DNA of 33,497 nt from Pseudomonadota bacterium (GCA_018240405.1 JAFEFW010000014.1:1-33497), one strand, 5' to 3'. Shown: positions 1 through 8,173, counted from the first letter of the stretch. Notes: a model not told the origin generated them from the letters alone. Numbers and translations are program-made.

Positions 1-492
1 GCGCACGATGGGACCGGCGATCAGGTGCGGGAAGAAGGTGACGAAGGCGCTGTAGGGCAAAAGGCGCTGTGCGCCCGGGTCCTGGGACGCGTGGCACGCG
101 TCCACCAGGAACATGATCTGCTGAAAGGTGAAGAAGCTGATCGCCAGCGGCAGCGTGACGCCCAGCGCCGGGGCGTGCGGCGACACGATATGCAGGAAGA
201 AATCCGCGTATTTGAACCAGCCGAGCAGGCCCAGGTTCAGCGCAATGCCGGCCATAAGCCAGCGGCGCGGCGACTGGCTATGGCGCATGCCGCAGGCCAA
301 GGCGAAGTTGACCAGCACCGAACCGCACAGCAGCGGCAGGTAGGCGGGATTCCACCAGCCGTAGAAGACCAGGCTGGCGCCAACGAGCCACGCCATCGCC
401 AACCGGTAACGGCCGAAACGACCGAGCAGGTAGAAGCCACCCAGGCAGACCGGCAGAAAACCCAAAATGAATTCAATCGTATGGAACAGCAT
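1..492 (-). CDS. MBOAT-family O-acyltransferase, N-terminal part
   Basis: The first 164 codons of a gene running off the left edge. The translation is strongly hydrophobic, with several predicted membrane helices, and ends in the block PLAISFFTFQQIMFLVDA followed by a YSAFVTFFPHLIAGPIVR stretch. This block is typical of AlgI/DltB-type membrane-bound O-acyltransferases, which transfer acyl groups from a carrier to extracellular polysaccharides or other envelope polymers. The catalytic His of the family would lie further downstream, outside the window. The ATG at 490-492 is the only plausible start because an in-frame TGA lies just upstream. The Shine-Dalgarno is weak. The substrate cannot be told from this fragment; an alginate-type role is only one possibility. 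Confidence 0.85.
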   Translation of the reverse strand, partial: MLFHTIEFILGFLPVCLGGFYLLGRFGRYRLAMAWLVGASLVFYGWWNPAYLPLLCGSVLVNFALACGMRHSQSPRRWLMAGIALNLGLLGWFKYADFFLHIVSPHAPALGVTLPLAISFFTFQQIMFLVDACHASQDPGAQRLLPYSAFVTFFPHLIAGPIVR

Positions 493-591
493 GGCGGCGC
501 GGCCTCAGGCTACCGCCAAGGCTCCTAACGCTTCGTTAATGTCGTCGGTCAAAGCGCTGGAATTTCATCCCGCACTGCACGCATAGCTGGA

Positions 592-620
592 TTGACGCCG
601 CCACCGGCCGCTCATATGGT
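592..620 (+). promoter_or_regulatory. Predicted sigma70-type promoter of the liv operon
   Basis: TTGACG (592-597) and TATGGT (615-620) are separated by exactly 17 bases. They match the consensus hexamers at 5/6 and 4/6 positions. Transcription would begin near 627, giving a leader of about 48 bases before livH. No other hexamer pair in 493-674 fits as well. This is a sequence match only. Confidence 0.55.
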
Positions 621-648
621 CCGCCGCAATCAAGAGCGGGACCCGGTG

Positions 649-669
649 CGGTCCGATTTAGGAGGACCG
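649..669 (+). promoter_or_regulatory. Small hairpin overlapping the livH ribosome binding site
   Basis: CGGTCC (649-654) and GGACCG (664-669) are perfect inverted arms around a 9-base loop. The AGGAGG Shine-Dalgarno of livH (660-665) lies partly in the loop and partly in the 3' arm. The structure could moderate translation initiation, but a 6-bp stem in GC-rich DNA may also be chance. Confidence 0.35.
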
Positions 670-674
670 TCAGC

Positions 675-1556
675 GTGGAAGATGCTGCGCGTATCTTGCA
701 GCTTGTCGTCAATGGTGCAGCCGCCGGTTGTATCTACGGGCTCATAGCCCTTGGCTTCGTGCTGATCTACAAAGCCACCGAAATGGTGAACTTCGCCCAG
801 GGCGACATCATGATGCTGGGCGGCTTCGTCGCCTTCAGCCTGATCGCGAAATTCGGCATGAACTACTGGGTCGGCGCGTTATTGGCGATCGTCATTACAG
901 CCGCATTCGGCTACCTGCTCGACGCCGTGGTCTTGCGACGAGTCATAGGACAACCACAGTTTGCCGTCGTCATGTTGACGCTTGGCCTCGGGTTCATCTT
1001 CCGGGCCGGCGCGGGCATCACATGGGGGTATGATTCGGTCGGGTTCAACACGCCGTTCACCAATAAGACGGTGAACATGGGCGGGCTGATCGTCGGCGCC
1101 GACAATCTTTCGATCATCGTCGGCACGCTCCTGCTCTGCGTCGTATTGTTTATATTCTTTAACAAGACGCGGCTGGGCGTCGCCATGCAGGCGGCGTCGC
1201 AGAACCAGTTGGCCGCCTACTACATGGGTATCCCGGTCCGCCGCATCTTCTCGCTGATCTGGGCGATCAGCGCCGGCGTGGCCTGCATGGCCGGCATCCT
1301 GCTGTCGCCCGTGTCGATGATCGACGTGAACATGGGCTCCCTGGCGATCAAGTCCTTCGCCGCGGCGGTGATCGGCGGCTTCGGCTCGATCCCGGGCAGC
1401 CTGATCGGTGGCATCCTGGTCGGCATCGTCGAGCAGTTCGCCGGCTACAAGCTACCCGCCGGCTTCCAGGAAGTGACCGCCAACGTCGTGCTGCTGCTAA
1501 TGCTGATCGTGCGGCCGCAGGGCCTGTTTGCAGAGCGGATGGGGAAGCGCGTCTGA
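675..1556 (+). CDS. livH: Branched-chain amino acid ABC transporter permease LivH
   Basis: A 293-aa polytopic inner-membrane protein of the LivH family, one half of the translocation channel of a HAAT-type ABC importer. The start region NGAAAGCIYGLIALGFVLIYKATEMVNFAQGD is characteristic, as is the EAA-like region containing SFAAAVIGGFGSIPGSLIGG near residues 227-246. It starts at GTG 675 with GGAGG at 661-665, nine bases upstream. The stop overlaps the livM ATG by one base, so the two are probably translationally coupled. It is the first gene of livHMGF and lies behind a predicted sigma70 promoter. The actual substrate may be leucine/isoleucine/valine, amides, urea or short organic acids; sequence alone does not decide. 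Confidence 0.93.
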   Translation: MEDAARILQLVVNGAAAGCIYGLIALGFVLIYKATEMVNFAQGDIMMLGGFVAFSLIAKFGMNYWVGALLAIVITAAFGYLLDAVVLRRVIGQPQFAVVMLTLGLGFIFRAGAGITWGYDSVGFNTPFTNKTVNMGGLIVGADNLSIIVGTLLLCVVLFIFFNKTRLGVAMQAASQNQLAAYYMGIPVRRIFSLIWAISAGVACMAGILLSPVSMIDVNMGSLAIKSFAAAVIGGFGSIPGSLIGGILVGIVEQFAGYKLPAGFQEVTANVVLLLMLIVRPQGLFAERMGKRV

Positions 1557-2632
1557 TGCGACACTTCTTCCGCACTGACTACCGGCAGGACCTCGGCCTG
1601 TACAAGTCGAACCGGGAACGCTTCTGGTACGCGCTGCTTCTGGTCCTGCTGATCGTCGCGCCGATGATACTGGGCGAGTTCTATGTCGGCGAACTGGGCG
1701 GCCTGTTCATCTTTGCCGTCGCCGGCGTCGGCCTGATGCTGCTGGTCGGCTACACCGGCCTGATCAGCCTGGGCCATGCCGCGTTCCTCGGCATCGGCGC
1801 CTATACCAATGCCGTGCTGCTGAAGCAGGGCGTGCCGTTCCTGATCACCCTGCCGATCGCCGGCATCTTCACCGGCATCTGCGGCGCCGCGATCGGTCGC
1901 CCGACGCTGCGCATGAGCGGCCTGTACCTGGCGATTGCCACGCTGGCCTTCGGCAGCATCGTCGGCACCATCTTCCAGAAATGGGAGCACGTGACCGGCG
2001 GCTTCGACGGCTTTGCTGTGCCGACGCCTTATGTCTTTGGCATCCCGCTCGATAACACCACCGGCATCTATTACATGTCGCTGGTCGTCCTGATCTTCGT
2101 AATGTGGATTGCCGCCAACCTGCTGCGCTCGCCGACCGGCCGCGCCTGGGTCGCGATCCGCGACTCCGAAGTGTCCGCGCAGAGCATGGGCATCAACCTC
2201 GCGCGGTACAAGACGATGTCGTTCGCCATCAGCGCCGGCATGACCGGCCTGGCGGGCGCGCTGTTCGCCCACTACGTCCGCTTCCTGGCGCCCGATGCAT
2301 TCGACGTGCTGCTGTCGGTGCAGTTCATCACCATCGTCTTTGTCGGCGGCCTCGGCTCCCTGCGCGGCGCCATCCTCGGCGCGGCCTTCGTCCGCCTGCT
2401 GCCGCAGGGCATCGCCATCGTGCGCGACGACCTGCCCTTCGGCATCGGCCGTCTGCCCGGCCTCGAACCGTCGCTGTTCGGCCTGGTCCTGGTGCTGGTG
2501 ATCCTGTTCCAGCCGGCCGGCCTGAACGGCATGTGGCTGAAGTTCAAGGCCTGGTTCCAGCAATACCCGTTCAAACGCATGGTCAGCGGCCGCCGCCAGA
2601 AATCCTACGCCAAGTCGGAGCGCCTGAGATGA
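1556..2632 (+). CDS. livM: Branched-chain amino acid ABC transporter permease LivM
   Basis: A 358-aa inner-membrane permease that should pair with LivH. It has an N-terminal cytoplasmic stretch of about 25 residues, then about eight to ten hydrophobic segments. The family landmark GYTGLISLGHAAFLGIGAY lies near residues 64-82. The conserved cytoplasmic coupling region is RAWVAIRDSEVSAQSMGINLARYKTMSFAISA, and a late FVGGLGSLRGAILGA motif follows. It overlaps livH by one base and livG by four (ATGA). The C-terminus is basic (residues from about 330), as is common for liv-operon permeases next to acyl-CoA-synthetase genes. Confidence 0.93.
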   Translation: MRHFFRTDYRQDLGLYKSNRERFWYALLLVLLIVAPMILGEFYVGELGGLFIFAVAGVGLMLLVGYTGLISLGHAAFLGIGAYTNAVLLKQGVPFLITLPIAGIFTGICGAAIGRPTLRMSGLYLAIATLAFGSIVGTIFQKWEHVTGGFDGFAVPTPYVFGIPLDNTTGIYYMSLVVLIFVMWIAANLLRSPTGRAWVAIRDSEVSAQSMGINLARYKTMSFAISAGMTGLAGALFAHYVRFLAPDAFDVLLSVQFITIVFVGGLGSLRGAILGAAFVRLLPQGIAIVRDDLPFGIGRLPGLEPSLFGLVLVLVILFQPAGLNGMWLKFKAWFQQYPFKRMVSGRRQKSYAKSERLR

Positions 2633-3405
2633 GCATGTTCCAGGCCGATGACATCTCGGTCCGTTTCGGCGGCATCCGCGCGGTGGATTCCGTCAGCTTC
2701 GACGTGCAGGAGGGCGAGGTGTTCTGCATCATCGGCCCCAATGGCGCCGGCAAGACGACGATCTTCAACCTGATCAGCCGGATCTACTCGACCACCTCCG
2801 GCAGGCTTGTGTTCAACGGGCAGGAGTTCACGCATACGCCGCCCGACCGCATCGCCGGCATGGGCATTGCGCGGACGTTTCAGAACATCGAGTTGTTCCC
2901 GAACGCCACGCTGCTGCAGAACCTGCTGATCGGGCGGCACTGCCACCACAAGGTGGGGTTCCTGTCGCAGATGGCCTTCCTGCCGTCAGTGCGCCGCGAG
3001 GAACTGCACCATCGCGAGAAGGTCGAGGACGTGATCGCCTTCCTCGGCTTGCAGCGCTACCGCGACTCGCTGATCGCCAACCTGCCGTACGGCGTGCGCA
3101 AGGTCGTCGAGCTGGGCCGCGCGCTGTGTACCGAACCGAAACTGCTGCTGCTGGATGAACCGTCATCCGGCCTGAACGTCGAAGAAACGGAAGGCATGGG
3201 ATTCTGGATCGAGGACATCAAGAAGGACCTCGGCATCACCGTGATCATGGTTGAGCACGACATGGCGCTGGTGAACCAGGTGTCCGACCGCGTCATGGCG
3301 CTGAACTACGGCAAGGTGATTGCCATGGGCTCGCCATCCGAGGTGCAGTCGCATCCGGAAGTCATCAAGGCCTATCTTGGCGGCGACCTGGAGGAAGCGG
3401 CATGA
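2629..3405 (+). CDS. livG: Branched-chain amino acid ABC transporter ATPase LivG
   Basis: A 258-aa cytoplasmic ATPase that powers the LivHM channel. Walker A is GPNGAGKTT (36-44), the Q-loop is ARTFQNIELF (81-90), Walker B is LLLLDEP (172-178) and the H-loop His is at about 210. The ABC signature is degenerate (NLPYGVRKVVELGRAL, 151-166), as usual for LivG, where LSGGQ is replaced by an LPYG form. The family hallmark C-terminal extension, with a GSPSEVQSHPEVIKAYLG-type segment, is present. The ATG was chosen at 2629 because it overlaps the livM stop (ATGA). The longer open frame that begins inside livM is a shadow. Confidence 0.94.
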   Translation: MSMFQADDISVRFGGIRAVDSVSFDVQEGEVFCIIGPNGAGKTTIFNLISRIYSTTSGRLVFNGQEFTHTPPDRIAGMGIARTFQNIELFPNATLLQNLLIGRHCHHKVGFLSQMAFLPSVRREELHHREKVEDVIAFLGLQRYRDSLIANLPYGVRKVVELGRALCTEPKLLLLDEPSSGLNVEETEGMGFWIEDIKKDLGITVIMVEHDMALVNQVSDRVMALNYGKVIAMGSPSEVQSHPEVIKAYLGGDLEEAA

Positions 3406-4175
3406 GCGAGTCGCTGCTGCGGGTCGATTCGATCGAAACGTTTTACGGCCCGATCCAGGCCATCCGCGGCATCTCGCTGGATGTCGCGCCGGGTCAGATC
3501 GTGACCGTGCTGGGGGCCAATGGCGCCGGCAAGACCACCGTGCTGCGCACCATCTCGGGCGTTTTGGACCCGGAACGGGGACGCGTCATGTTTGAGGGCA
3601 AGGACATCGCCCGCATGCCGCCGGACCAAGTCATGCAGCTTGGCATCTGCCACGTACCGGAAGGCCGTGAGACGTTCCCGTTCCTGACGGTGCGCGAGAA
3701 CCTGATGATGGGCGCCTATACGCGCCGCGACTCCGCGGGCATCGCCAGCGATCTGGAGCTTTGCTTCAACTACTTCCCGCGCCTGCAGGAACGCCAGCAC
3801 CAGCGCGCCGGCCTGCTGTCGGGCGGTGAGCAGCAGATGCTGGCCATCAGTCGCGCGCTGATGGGAAAGCCGCGGCTGCTGCTACTGGACGAGCCCTCGC
3901 TCGGCCTGTCGCCGCTGCTGGTGCAACAGATCTTCAGCATCATCCGGCGCATCAATACCGAACAGAAGGTCGCCATTCTGCTGGTCGAGCAGAACGCTGC
4001 CATCGCTCTGCGCACCGCCGACTTCGGCTACGTGCTGGAGGTCGGCCGTATCGTTGCCGCGGATGACTGCAAAACTCTGATGGCACGGGACGACATTCGC
4101 GAATTCTACCTTGGCCAGAAGGAAGCCGGCGAACGCGGTGTGCGGCGCTGGAAGAAGAAGCGGATGTGGAACTAG
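3402..4175 (+). CDS. livF: Branched-chain amino acid ABC transporter ATPase LivF
   Basis: A 257-aa second ATPase of the importer. Walker A is GANGAGKTT (38-46), the signature is LLSGGEQQMLAISRAL, Walker B is RLLLLDEPSLGLSP, and the H-loop lies in an LLVEQN motif. LivG and LivF are expected to form the nucleotide-binding heterodimer. It overlaps livG by four bases (ATGA). The basic tail VRRWKKKRMWN is typical of the LivF subfamily found beside AMP-binding-enzyme genes, which fits the next gene. Confidence 0.94.
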   Translation: MSESLLRVDSIETFYGPIQAIRGISLDVAPGQIVTVLGANGAGKTTVLRTISGVLDPERGRVMFEGKDIARMPPDQVMQLGICHVPEGRETFPFLTVRENLMMGAYTRRDSAGIASDLELCFNYFPRLQERQHQRAGLLSGGEQQMLAISRALMGKPRLLLLDEPSLGLSPLLVQQIFSIIRRINTEQKVAILLVEQNAAIALRTADFGYVLEVGRIVAADDCKTLMARDDIREFYLGQKEAGERGVRRWKKKRMWN

Positions 4176-4189
4176 CCGGTGGAATGCCC

Positions 4190-5335
4190 ATGAGCCAGAC
4201 AAGCGAGAGCCAAAGCCTGCCGGCCCTGGTGGCGCAACGCGCCGCGGCCGCTCCCGGCACCACGATCCTGCGGCGCAAGGCGCGCGGCATCTGGAAGGGC
4301 GCCAGCTGGGCCGAACTGACGGAGCAGGTGCAGCGCATCGGCGCCGGCCTGCTGGATATCGGCATCGCCGGCGGGGACAGCGTCGCGATTATCGCCGAAA
4401 CCAGGCCCGAAACGGTCTATTGCGATCTTGCGGTGCAGGCCTGCGGCGCCGCGAGCATTGTTATCCACACCGATACCGAGGCCCCGCAGGTCGAGGATAT
4501 TCTGCGCGCCACTGGCACGCGGGTCGCGTTTGTTGAGGGTGAGGAGCAGCTGGACAAGTTGCTGAGCCTCCGCGCCCGCTGCCCGGCCCTGTCGCGCATC
4601 GTCATCTTCGACATGAAGGGCCTGCGTGAGTTCCGCGATCCCCAGTGTTCCGGGCTGGAAGCCTTTGCCGGCGGCAGCGGTGGGTTCTCCTGGACGGAGG
4701 CTGCACGCAAGGTGAGATCCGACCAGGTCGCCGTGATCCTGTTCCCGAAGGATGGGTCCGGCACCGGCCGCACGCTGACCCATCGCGAAATTCTGCAGAT
4801 GATTGCAGGCGCGCGCACCCGCCTTGGCCTGCAGCCGCGGGATGAGCGCCTTGCGGTGCTCAGCATGTCCGATCCGGTCGAGCGGATCTGGGGGCTGTAC
4901 GCCGCGCTGGATAGCGGCTGCATCTCCAACTACCTGGAAAGCGCCGATACGGCGGCAGAAAACCTGCAGGAATTGCAGCCGACCGTACTGGGCGCCGATG
5001 CCGAAGCCTGGGCGCACCTGCACGCGACAGCCACGCGGGCCGGCAAGGCCGCCACCATGGTGCAGCGCGTACTGTACGACTGGGCCGTCCAGGCCGGTCG
5101 TGGCGGTGGTGCCGGCGGAGCCGTCGCCAATGTTCTCGTGCTGGGCGCAGTCCGGCGCGAACTGGGGCTGAGCAAGGTTCGGCTTGCCTACACCGGCGGC
5201 GAACCGGTCAGCCCACAGACTCTCGACTGGGCGCGCAGCCTCGGGATCACCATCCAGCGTATCGAGGACTCCGCGCCCGGAGGAGACAAGCCGGACAGAC
5301 GCACAGATCCGGTGATGCAACGAGCCCACGCTTAG
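4190..5335 (+). CDS. Eroded, truncated AMP-binding (acyl-CoA synthetase-like) protein
   Basis: A 381-aa protein resembling only the N-terminal part of the ~640-aa long-chain acyl-CoA synthetases often encoded in liv operons. Landmarks include LPALVAQRAAAAPG, GIWKGASWAEL and GLLDIGIAGGDSVAIIAETRPE, later GLSKVRLAYTGGEPVSPQTLDWARSLGI. The ATP-binding P-loop (usually YTSGTTGxPKG) is replaced by FPKDGSGTGRT with two residues missing. The YGxTE motif is replaced by IEDSA, and the protein stops about 15 residues later. The whole C-terminal domain with the catalytic Lys is absent. A start at ATG 4190, with GGTGGA just upstream, is preferred over GTG 4166. The 381-codon frame has stayed open, so it may be a pseudoenzyme rather than simple decay. 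Catalysis is very unlikely. Confidence 0.75.
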   Translation: MSQTSESQSLPALVAQRAAAAPGTTILRRKARGIWKGASWAELTEQVQRIGAGLLDIGIAGGDSVAIIAETRPETVYCDLAVQACGAASIVIHTDTEAPQVEDILRATGTRVAFVEGEEQLDKLLSLRARCPALSRIVIFDMKGLREFRDPQCSGLEAFAGGSGGFSWTEAARKVRSDQVAVILFPKDGSGTGRTLTHREILQMIAGARTRLGLQPRDERLAVLSMSDPVERIWGLYAALDSGCISNYLESADTAAENLQELQPTVLGADAEAWAHLHATATRAGKAATMVQRVLYDWAVQAGRGGGAGGAVANVLVLGAVRRELGLSKVRLAYTGGEPVSPQTLDWARSLGITIQRIEDSAPGGDKPDRRTDPVMQRAHA

Positions 5336-5369
5336 AACGCGGCGCTCCAGCCACCTGTCATCCTTCCAT

Positions 5370-5400
5370 CGTCCGGGCCGGTACAGGGGCGGCCGGGACG
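5370..5400 (+). terminator. Imperfect hairpin before the binding-protein gene
   Basis: Eleven-base arms 5370-5380 and 5390-5400 pair with a single central mismatch around a 9-base loop. No T-run follows, so it is a weak candidate for intrinsic termination. Stem-loops at this place are often mRNA-processing or stabilising structures that raise expression of the binding protein over the membrane genes. That role is an inference here. Confidence 0.4.
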
Positions 5401-5430
5401 GGGAAATCGTCCAATCCAAGGAGTTCCAGT

Positions 5431-6618
5431 ATGCGTTTCTCCCGTCTGGCAGCGTCCCTGCTGTCGTCGGTCCTCGCCCTGTCCCCTGCCCTGATGTCAA
5501 CGCCGGCCCAGGCCGAGACACGTGGTGTCAGCCCCAACGAAATCATCATTGGCACCTATAGCGACATGTCCGGCGTCACCGCCATGTGGGGCGTCAACAA
5601 CACCAACGCCTGGCGCATGGTGTTCGAAGAGGTGAACGAGACCGGCGGCATCAACGGCCGCAAGATCAAGTACATCGTCGAGGACAATCAGTATCAGGTC
5701 CCGCGTTCCGTGCAGGCGGCGAACAAGCTGATCAACCGCGACGGCGTGTTCATCATGGTCGCCAACGGCGGCACGCCGATGAACAACGCGGTGATGCCCG
5801 ACCAGCTGGCCAAGGGTGTCGCGAACGTGTTCCCGCTGACCTCCGCCCGCTCGATGTATGAGCCGCTGCACCACCTGAAGTTCGGCCTTGGTTCGTCGTA
5901 CTACGACCAGATCCGCTCCGGCGTGAAGTATTTCGTCGAGAAGAAGGGCAAGAAGGCGATCTGCATGATCCGCCAGGATACCGATTTCGGCCGCGATATC
6001 GGTGACGGCGTGAAGGATCAGTTGAAGGCCAACAACGTCGAACTGGTGTCGGAGACCCTGCACAAGCCGACCGACACGGATTTCAGCGCGCCGGTTGCCC
6101 GTCTGCGCGATTCGAACTGCGACCTGGTAGTGATCGGCGGCATCGTGCGCGACACCGTCCAGATCATCTCCGCCATCCGCAAGACCGGCTGGAACGTCGA
6201 TCTGCTCGGCCAGGCCGCCAGCTACGACGATGCCGTCGCCACTGTGCCCGGCGGCGTGACCGAGGGCTTCTACTCGATGGCGCCGATGCTGTTCGTCGCC
6301 GAAACCTCCACCGATCCGAAGGTGAAGGCGTTCGTCGAGAAGTACGAGAAGCTGTACGGCAAGAAGCCGAACTTCGCCGCGCAGATCGGCTACACCGGCG
6401 CGCAGGTGACCGTGCAGGCGCTGAAGAACGGCGGCAAGGACCTGACGCCCGACAGCTTCGTATCAGGCATGGAGTCGATCAAGAACTACCAGGATATCTT
6501 CGGCTCGCCGCTGATCAGCTTCAGCCCGACCAAGCACCAGGGTTCCAACGAGTCGTTCCTGTGCGTGATCAAGAACGGCAAGTGGGAGACTGCTGAAGCA
6601 AAGGCGATGGGGTATTAA
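5431..6618 (+). CDS. Periplasmic branched-chain amino acid-type substrate-binding protein
   Basis: A 395-aa type I periplasmic binding protein (Peripla_BP_6/LivK-like). The Sec signal peptide spans about residues 1-28 (hydrophobic core AASLLSSVLALSPALM, cleavage after AQA). The mature N-terminus VSPNEIIIGTYSDMSG and the following NETGGINGRKIKYIVEDNQY block are typical of the family. It captures the ligand in the periplasm and delivers it to LivHM. AAGGAG lies seven bases before the ATG. It is the last gene of the liv unit, 95 bases after the acyl-CoA-synthetase-like gene. The ligand is not identifiable; relatives in such operons bind branched-chain amino acids, amides or aromatic or short-chain acids. 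Confidence 0.92.
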   Translation: MRFSRLAASLLSSVLALSPALMSTPAQAETRGVSPNEIIIGTYSDMSGVTAMWGVNNTNAWRMVFEEVNETGGINGRKIKYIVEDNQYQVPRSVQAANKLINRDGVFIMVANGGTPMNNAVMPDQLAKGVANVFPLTSARSMYEPLHHLKFGLGSSYYDQIRSGVKYFVEKKGKKAICMIRQDTDFGRDIGDGVKDQLKANNVELVSETLHKPTDTDFSAPVARLRDSNCDLVVIGGIVRDTVQIISAIRKTGWNVDLLGQAASYDDAVATVPGGVTEGFYSMAPMLFVAETSTDPKVKAFVEKYEKLYGKKPNFAAQIGYTGAQVTVQALKNGGKDLTPDSFVSGMESIKNYQDIFGSPLISFSPTKHQGSNESFLCVIKNGKWETAEAKAMGY

Positions 6619-6660
6619 GAAGTCGCTCTGTGCTGCCCGTGGCATACTTCGTGTAACGCC

Positions 6661-6726
6661 GTGCCGGCTTGATTTCGGCGCCCCTGCACAGGCGCCGGAA
6701 CCTGCGACAGCAAATCAAGCCGGCAC
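6661..6726. repeat. Long perfect inverted repeat with nested hairpin
   Basis: GTGCCGGCTTGATTT (6661-6675) is the exact reverse complement of 6712-6726. Inside it, CGGCGCC (6676-6682) pairs with GGCGCCG (6691-6697) around an 8-base loop. The whole forms a two-tier stem-loop 43 bases after the binding-protein stop. There is no T-run, so it could be a factor-dependent terminator or 3'-end stabiliser for the liv transcript, or a small mobile or REP-like element. Confidence 0.6.
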
Positions 6727-6824
6727 AGAAAATCACTGAGTGTACCACGGACTGACACTGAGGTTCCTTCCGCTCAGCCCGGCGTCCGGTTAGCCTGAAC
6801 GCTCCCACAGCAGGAGGGCTCGCC

Positions 6825-7562
6825 GTGACCGCCTCACGCAACGCCTCGGTCGCCGTCGTCGGCGCCGGCGACTATATCGGCGCCGCGATCAGCCGCCGCT
6901 TCGCCGCCGAGGGCTACACAGTCTTCGCCGGCCGCCGCAACGGCGACAAGCTCGCCCCTCTGGTCGCTGAGATTGAAGCTGCCGGCGGGATCTGCCACGG
7001 CCGCACGCTGGATGCGCGGCAGGAACAATCGGTCATCGACTTCCTGGCGGAGGCCGACCGCACCGCGCCGCTGGAAGCGTGCATTTTCAATGTTGGCGGC
7101 AACGTCAATTTCCCGATCCTGGAGACGACGGAGCGCGTGTTCCGCAAGGTGTGGGAGATGGCGTGCTACGCCGGCTTTTTCACCGGACGGGAAGCCGCGC
7201 GGCTGATGCTGCAGCACGGGCGTGGCTCCATCTTCTTCACCGGCGCCACCGCCAGCGTGCGCGGCGGGTCCGGCTTTGCCGCCTTCGCCAGTGCCAAGGC
7301 CGGGCTGCGCGCCCTGGCGCAGAGCATGGCGCGCGAACTTGGGCCGAAGAACATCCATGTCGCGCATCTGGTCATCGACTCCGGCGTCGACACCGCCTGG
7401 GTGCGCGAACGGCGCGCAAAGGCAACCGGCAGCGCCGAAGTAGCGCCTGACGTGCTGATGAACCCGGCGTCCATTGCCGATGCCTATTGGTATCTGCATC
7501 AGCAGAAGCGCGATGCCTGGACGCACGAACTCGACCTGCGGCCGTTCGGCGAGAGGTGGTGA
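6825..7562 (+). CDS. SDR-family protein with Tyr-to-Phe change in the active site
   Basis: A 245-aa Rossmann-fold short-chain dehydrogenase/reductase-like protein. The nucleotide-binding loop is GAGDYIG (13-19), and the NNAG-like motif is FNVGGN (88-93). The catalytic Ser corresponds to S144 in TGATAS, and Lys to K158 in FASAK. The usual catalytic Tyr (YxxxK) is Phe154, so classical hydride-transfer chemistry is doubtful. The protein may bind NAD(P) without catalysis or use another acid. It starts at GTG 6825 behind AGGAGGG. One base separates it from the next gene, a 2-hydroxychromene-2-carboxylate isomerase-like protein, so they form an operon and perhaps act on the same, possibly aromatic or thiol-conjugated, compound. 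Confidence 0.85.
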   Translation: MTASRNASVAVVGAGDYIGAAISRRFAAEGYTVFAGRRNGDKLAPLVAEIEAAGGICHGRTLDARQEQSVIDFLAEADRTAPLEACIFNVGGNVNFPILETTERVFRKVWEMACYAGFFTGREAARLMLQHGRGSIFFTGATASVRGGSGFAAFASAKAGLRALAQSMARELGPKNIHVAHLVIDSGVDTAWVRERRAKATGSAEVAPDVLMNPASIADAYWYLHQQKRDAWTHELDLRPFGERW

Positions 7563-7563
7563 C

Positions 7564-8172
7564 ATGGACGACATCGAATTCCATTTCGACTTCGGCAGCC
7601 CTAATGCCTATCTGTCGCACCGGGTCATTCCGGCGATCGAAGCGCGCACGGGCGGGCGTTTTCGTTACGTGCCCGTGCTGCTGGGCGGCGTGTTCAAGGC
7701 GACCAACAACCGCTCACCGATGGAGGCATTCGCCGACATCCCGGCCAAGCGCGCCTTCCTGGCCCTGGAAACGCGCCGCTTCATCGACAAGCACGGCATC
7801 ACCGAATTCCGCCGCAACCCGTTCTTCCCGGTCAATACGCTGGCGATCATGCGCGGCGCCGTCGCCGCCCAGCGTGAAGATTGTTTCGAGCGTTACGTCG
7901 ATGTCGTCTACCGCGCGATGTGGGAGCAGGAACGCAAGATGGACGACCCGGCAGTGATCCGCACCGCCCTGGCCGACGGGGGGTTGGACGCCGAGCGCCT
8001 GATGCAGCGTGCGCAGGACGCGGACGTGAAGCAGGCGTTGATCGACAACACCAACGCCTCGGTCGCCCGCGGCGCATTCGGCTCGCCAACCTTTTTCGTT
8101 GGCGACGACATGTTCTTCGGCAAGGACCAGTTGCGGGACGTGGAGGAGGCGTTTCTCAAGCGGCGCCAATGA
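7564..8172 (+). CDS. 2-hydroxychromene-2-carboxylate isomerase-like DsbA-family protein
   Basis: A 202-aa thioredoxin-fold protein of the HCCA isomerase/kappa-class glutathione transferase group. The start region FHFDFGSPNAYLSHRVIPAIE carries the family SPxxYL motif, with the glutathione-activating Ser at about residue 12. RNPFFPVNTLAIMRG is the next conserved block. GAFGSPTFFVGDDMFFGKDQL carries the cis-Pro (SPTF) and the C-terminal FGxDQL signature. Homologues isomerise ring-cleavage intermediates of naphthalene-type catabolism using glutathione, but many paralogues have unknown substrates. The start is ATG 7564, one base after the SDR stop, with AGAGG upstream; the longer frame from 7474 overlaps the SDR gene and is not favoured. 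Confidence 0.88.
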   Translation: MDDIEFHFDFGSPNAYLSHRVIPAIEARTGGRFRYVPVLLGGVFKATNNRSPMEAFADIPAKRAFLALETRRFIDKHGITEFRRNPFFPVNTLAIMRGAVAAQREDCFERYVDVVYRAMWEQERKMDDPAVIRTALADGGLDAERLMQRAQDADVKQALIDNTNASVARGAFGSPTFFVGDDMFFGKDQLRDVEEAFLKRRQ

Positions 8173-8173
8173 C

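Noticed and set aside
1445-2563. 372-codon minus-strand frame opposite livM
   Set aside because: Composition is that of an antisense shadow (Gln/Asp/Ala/Arg-rich) and livM is unmistakable.
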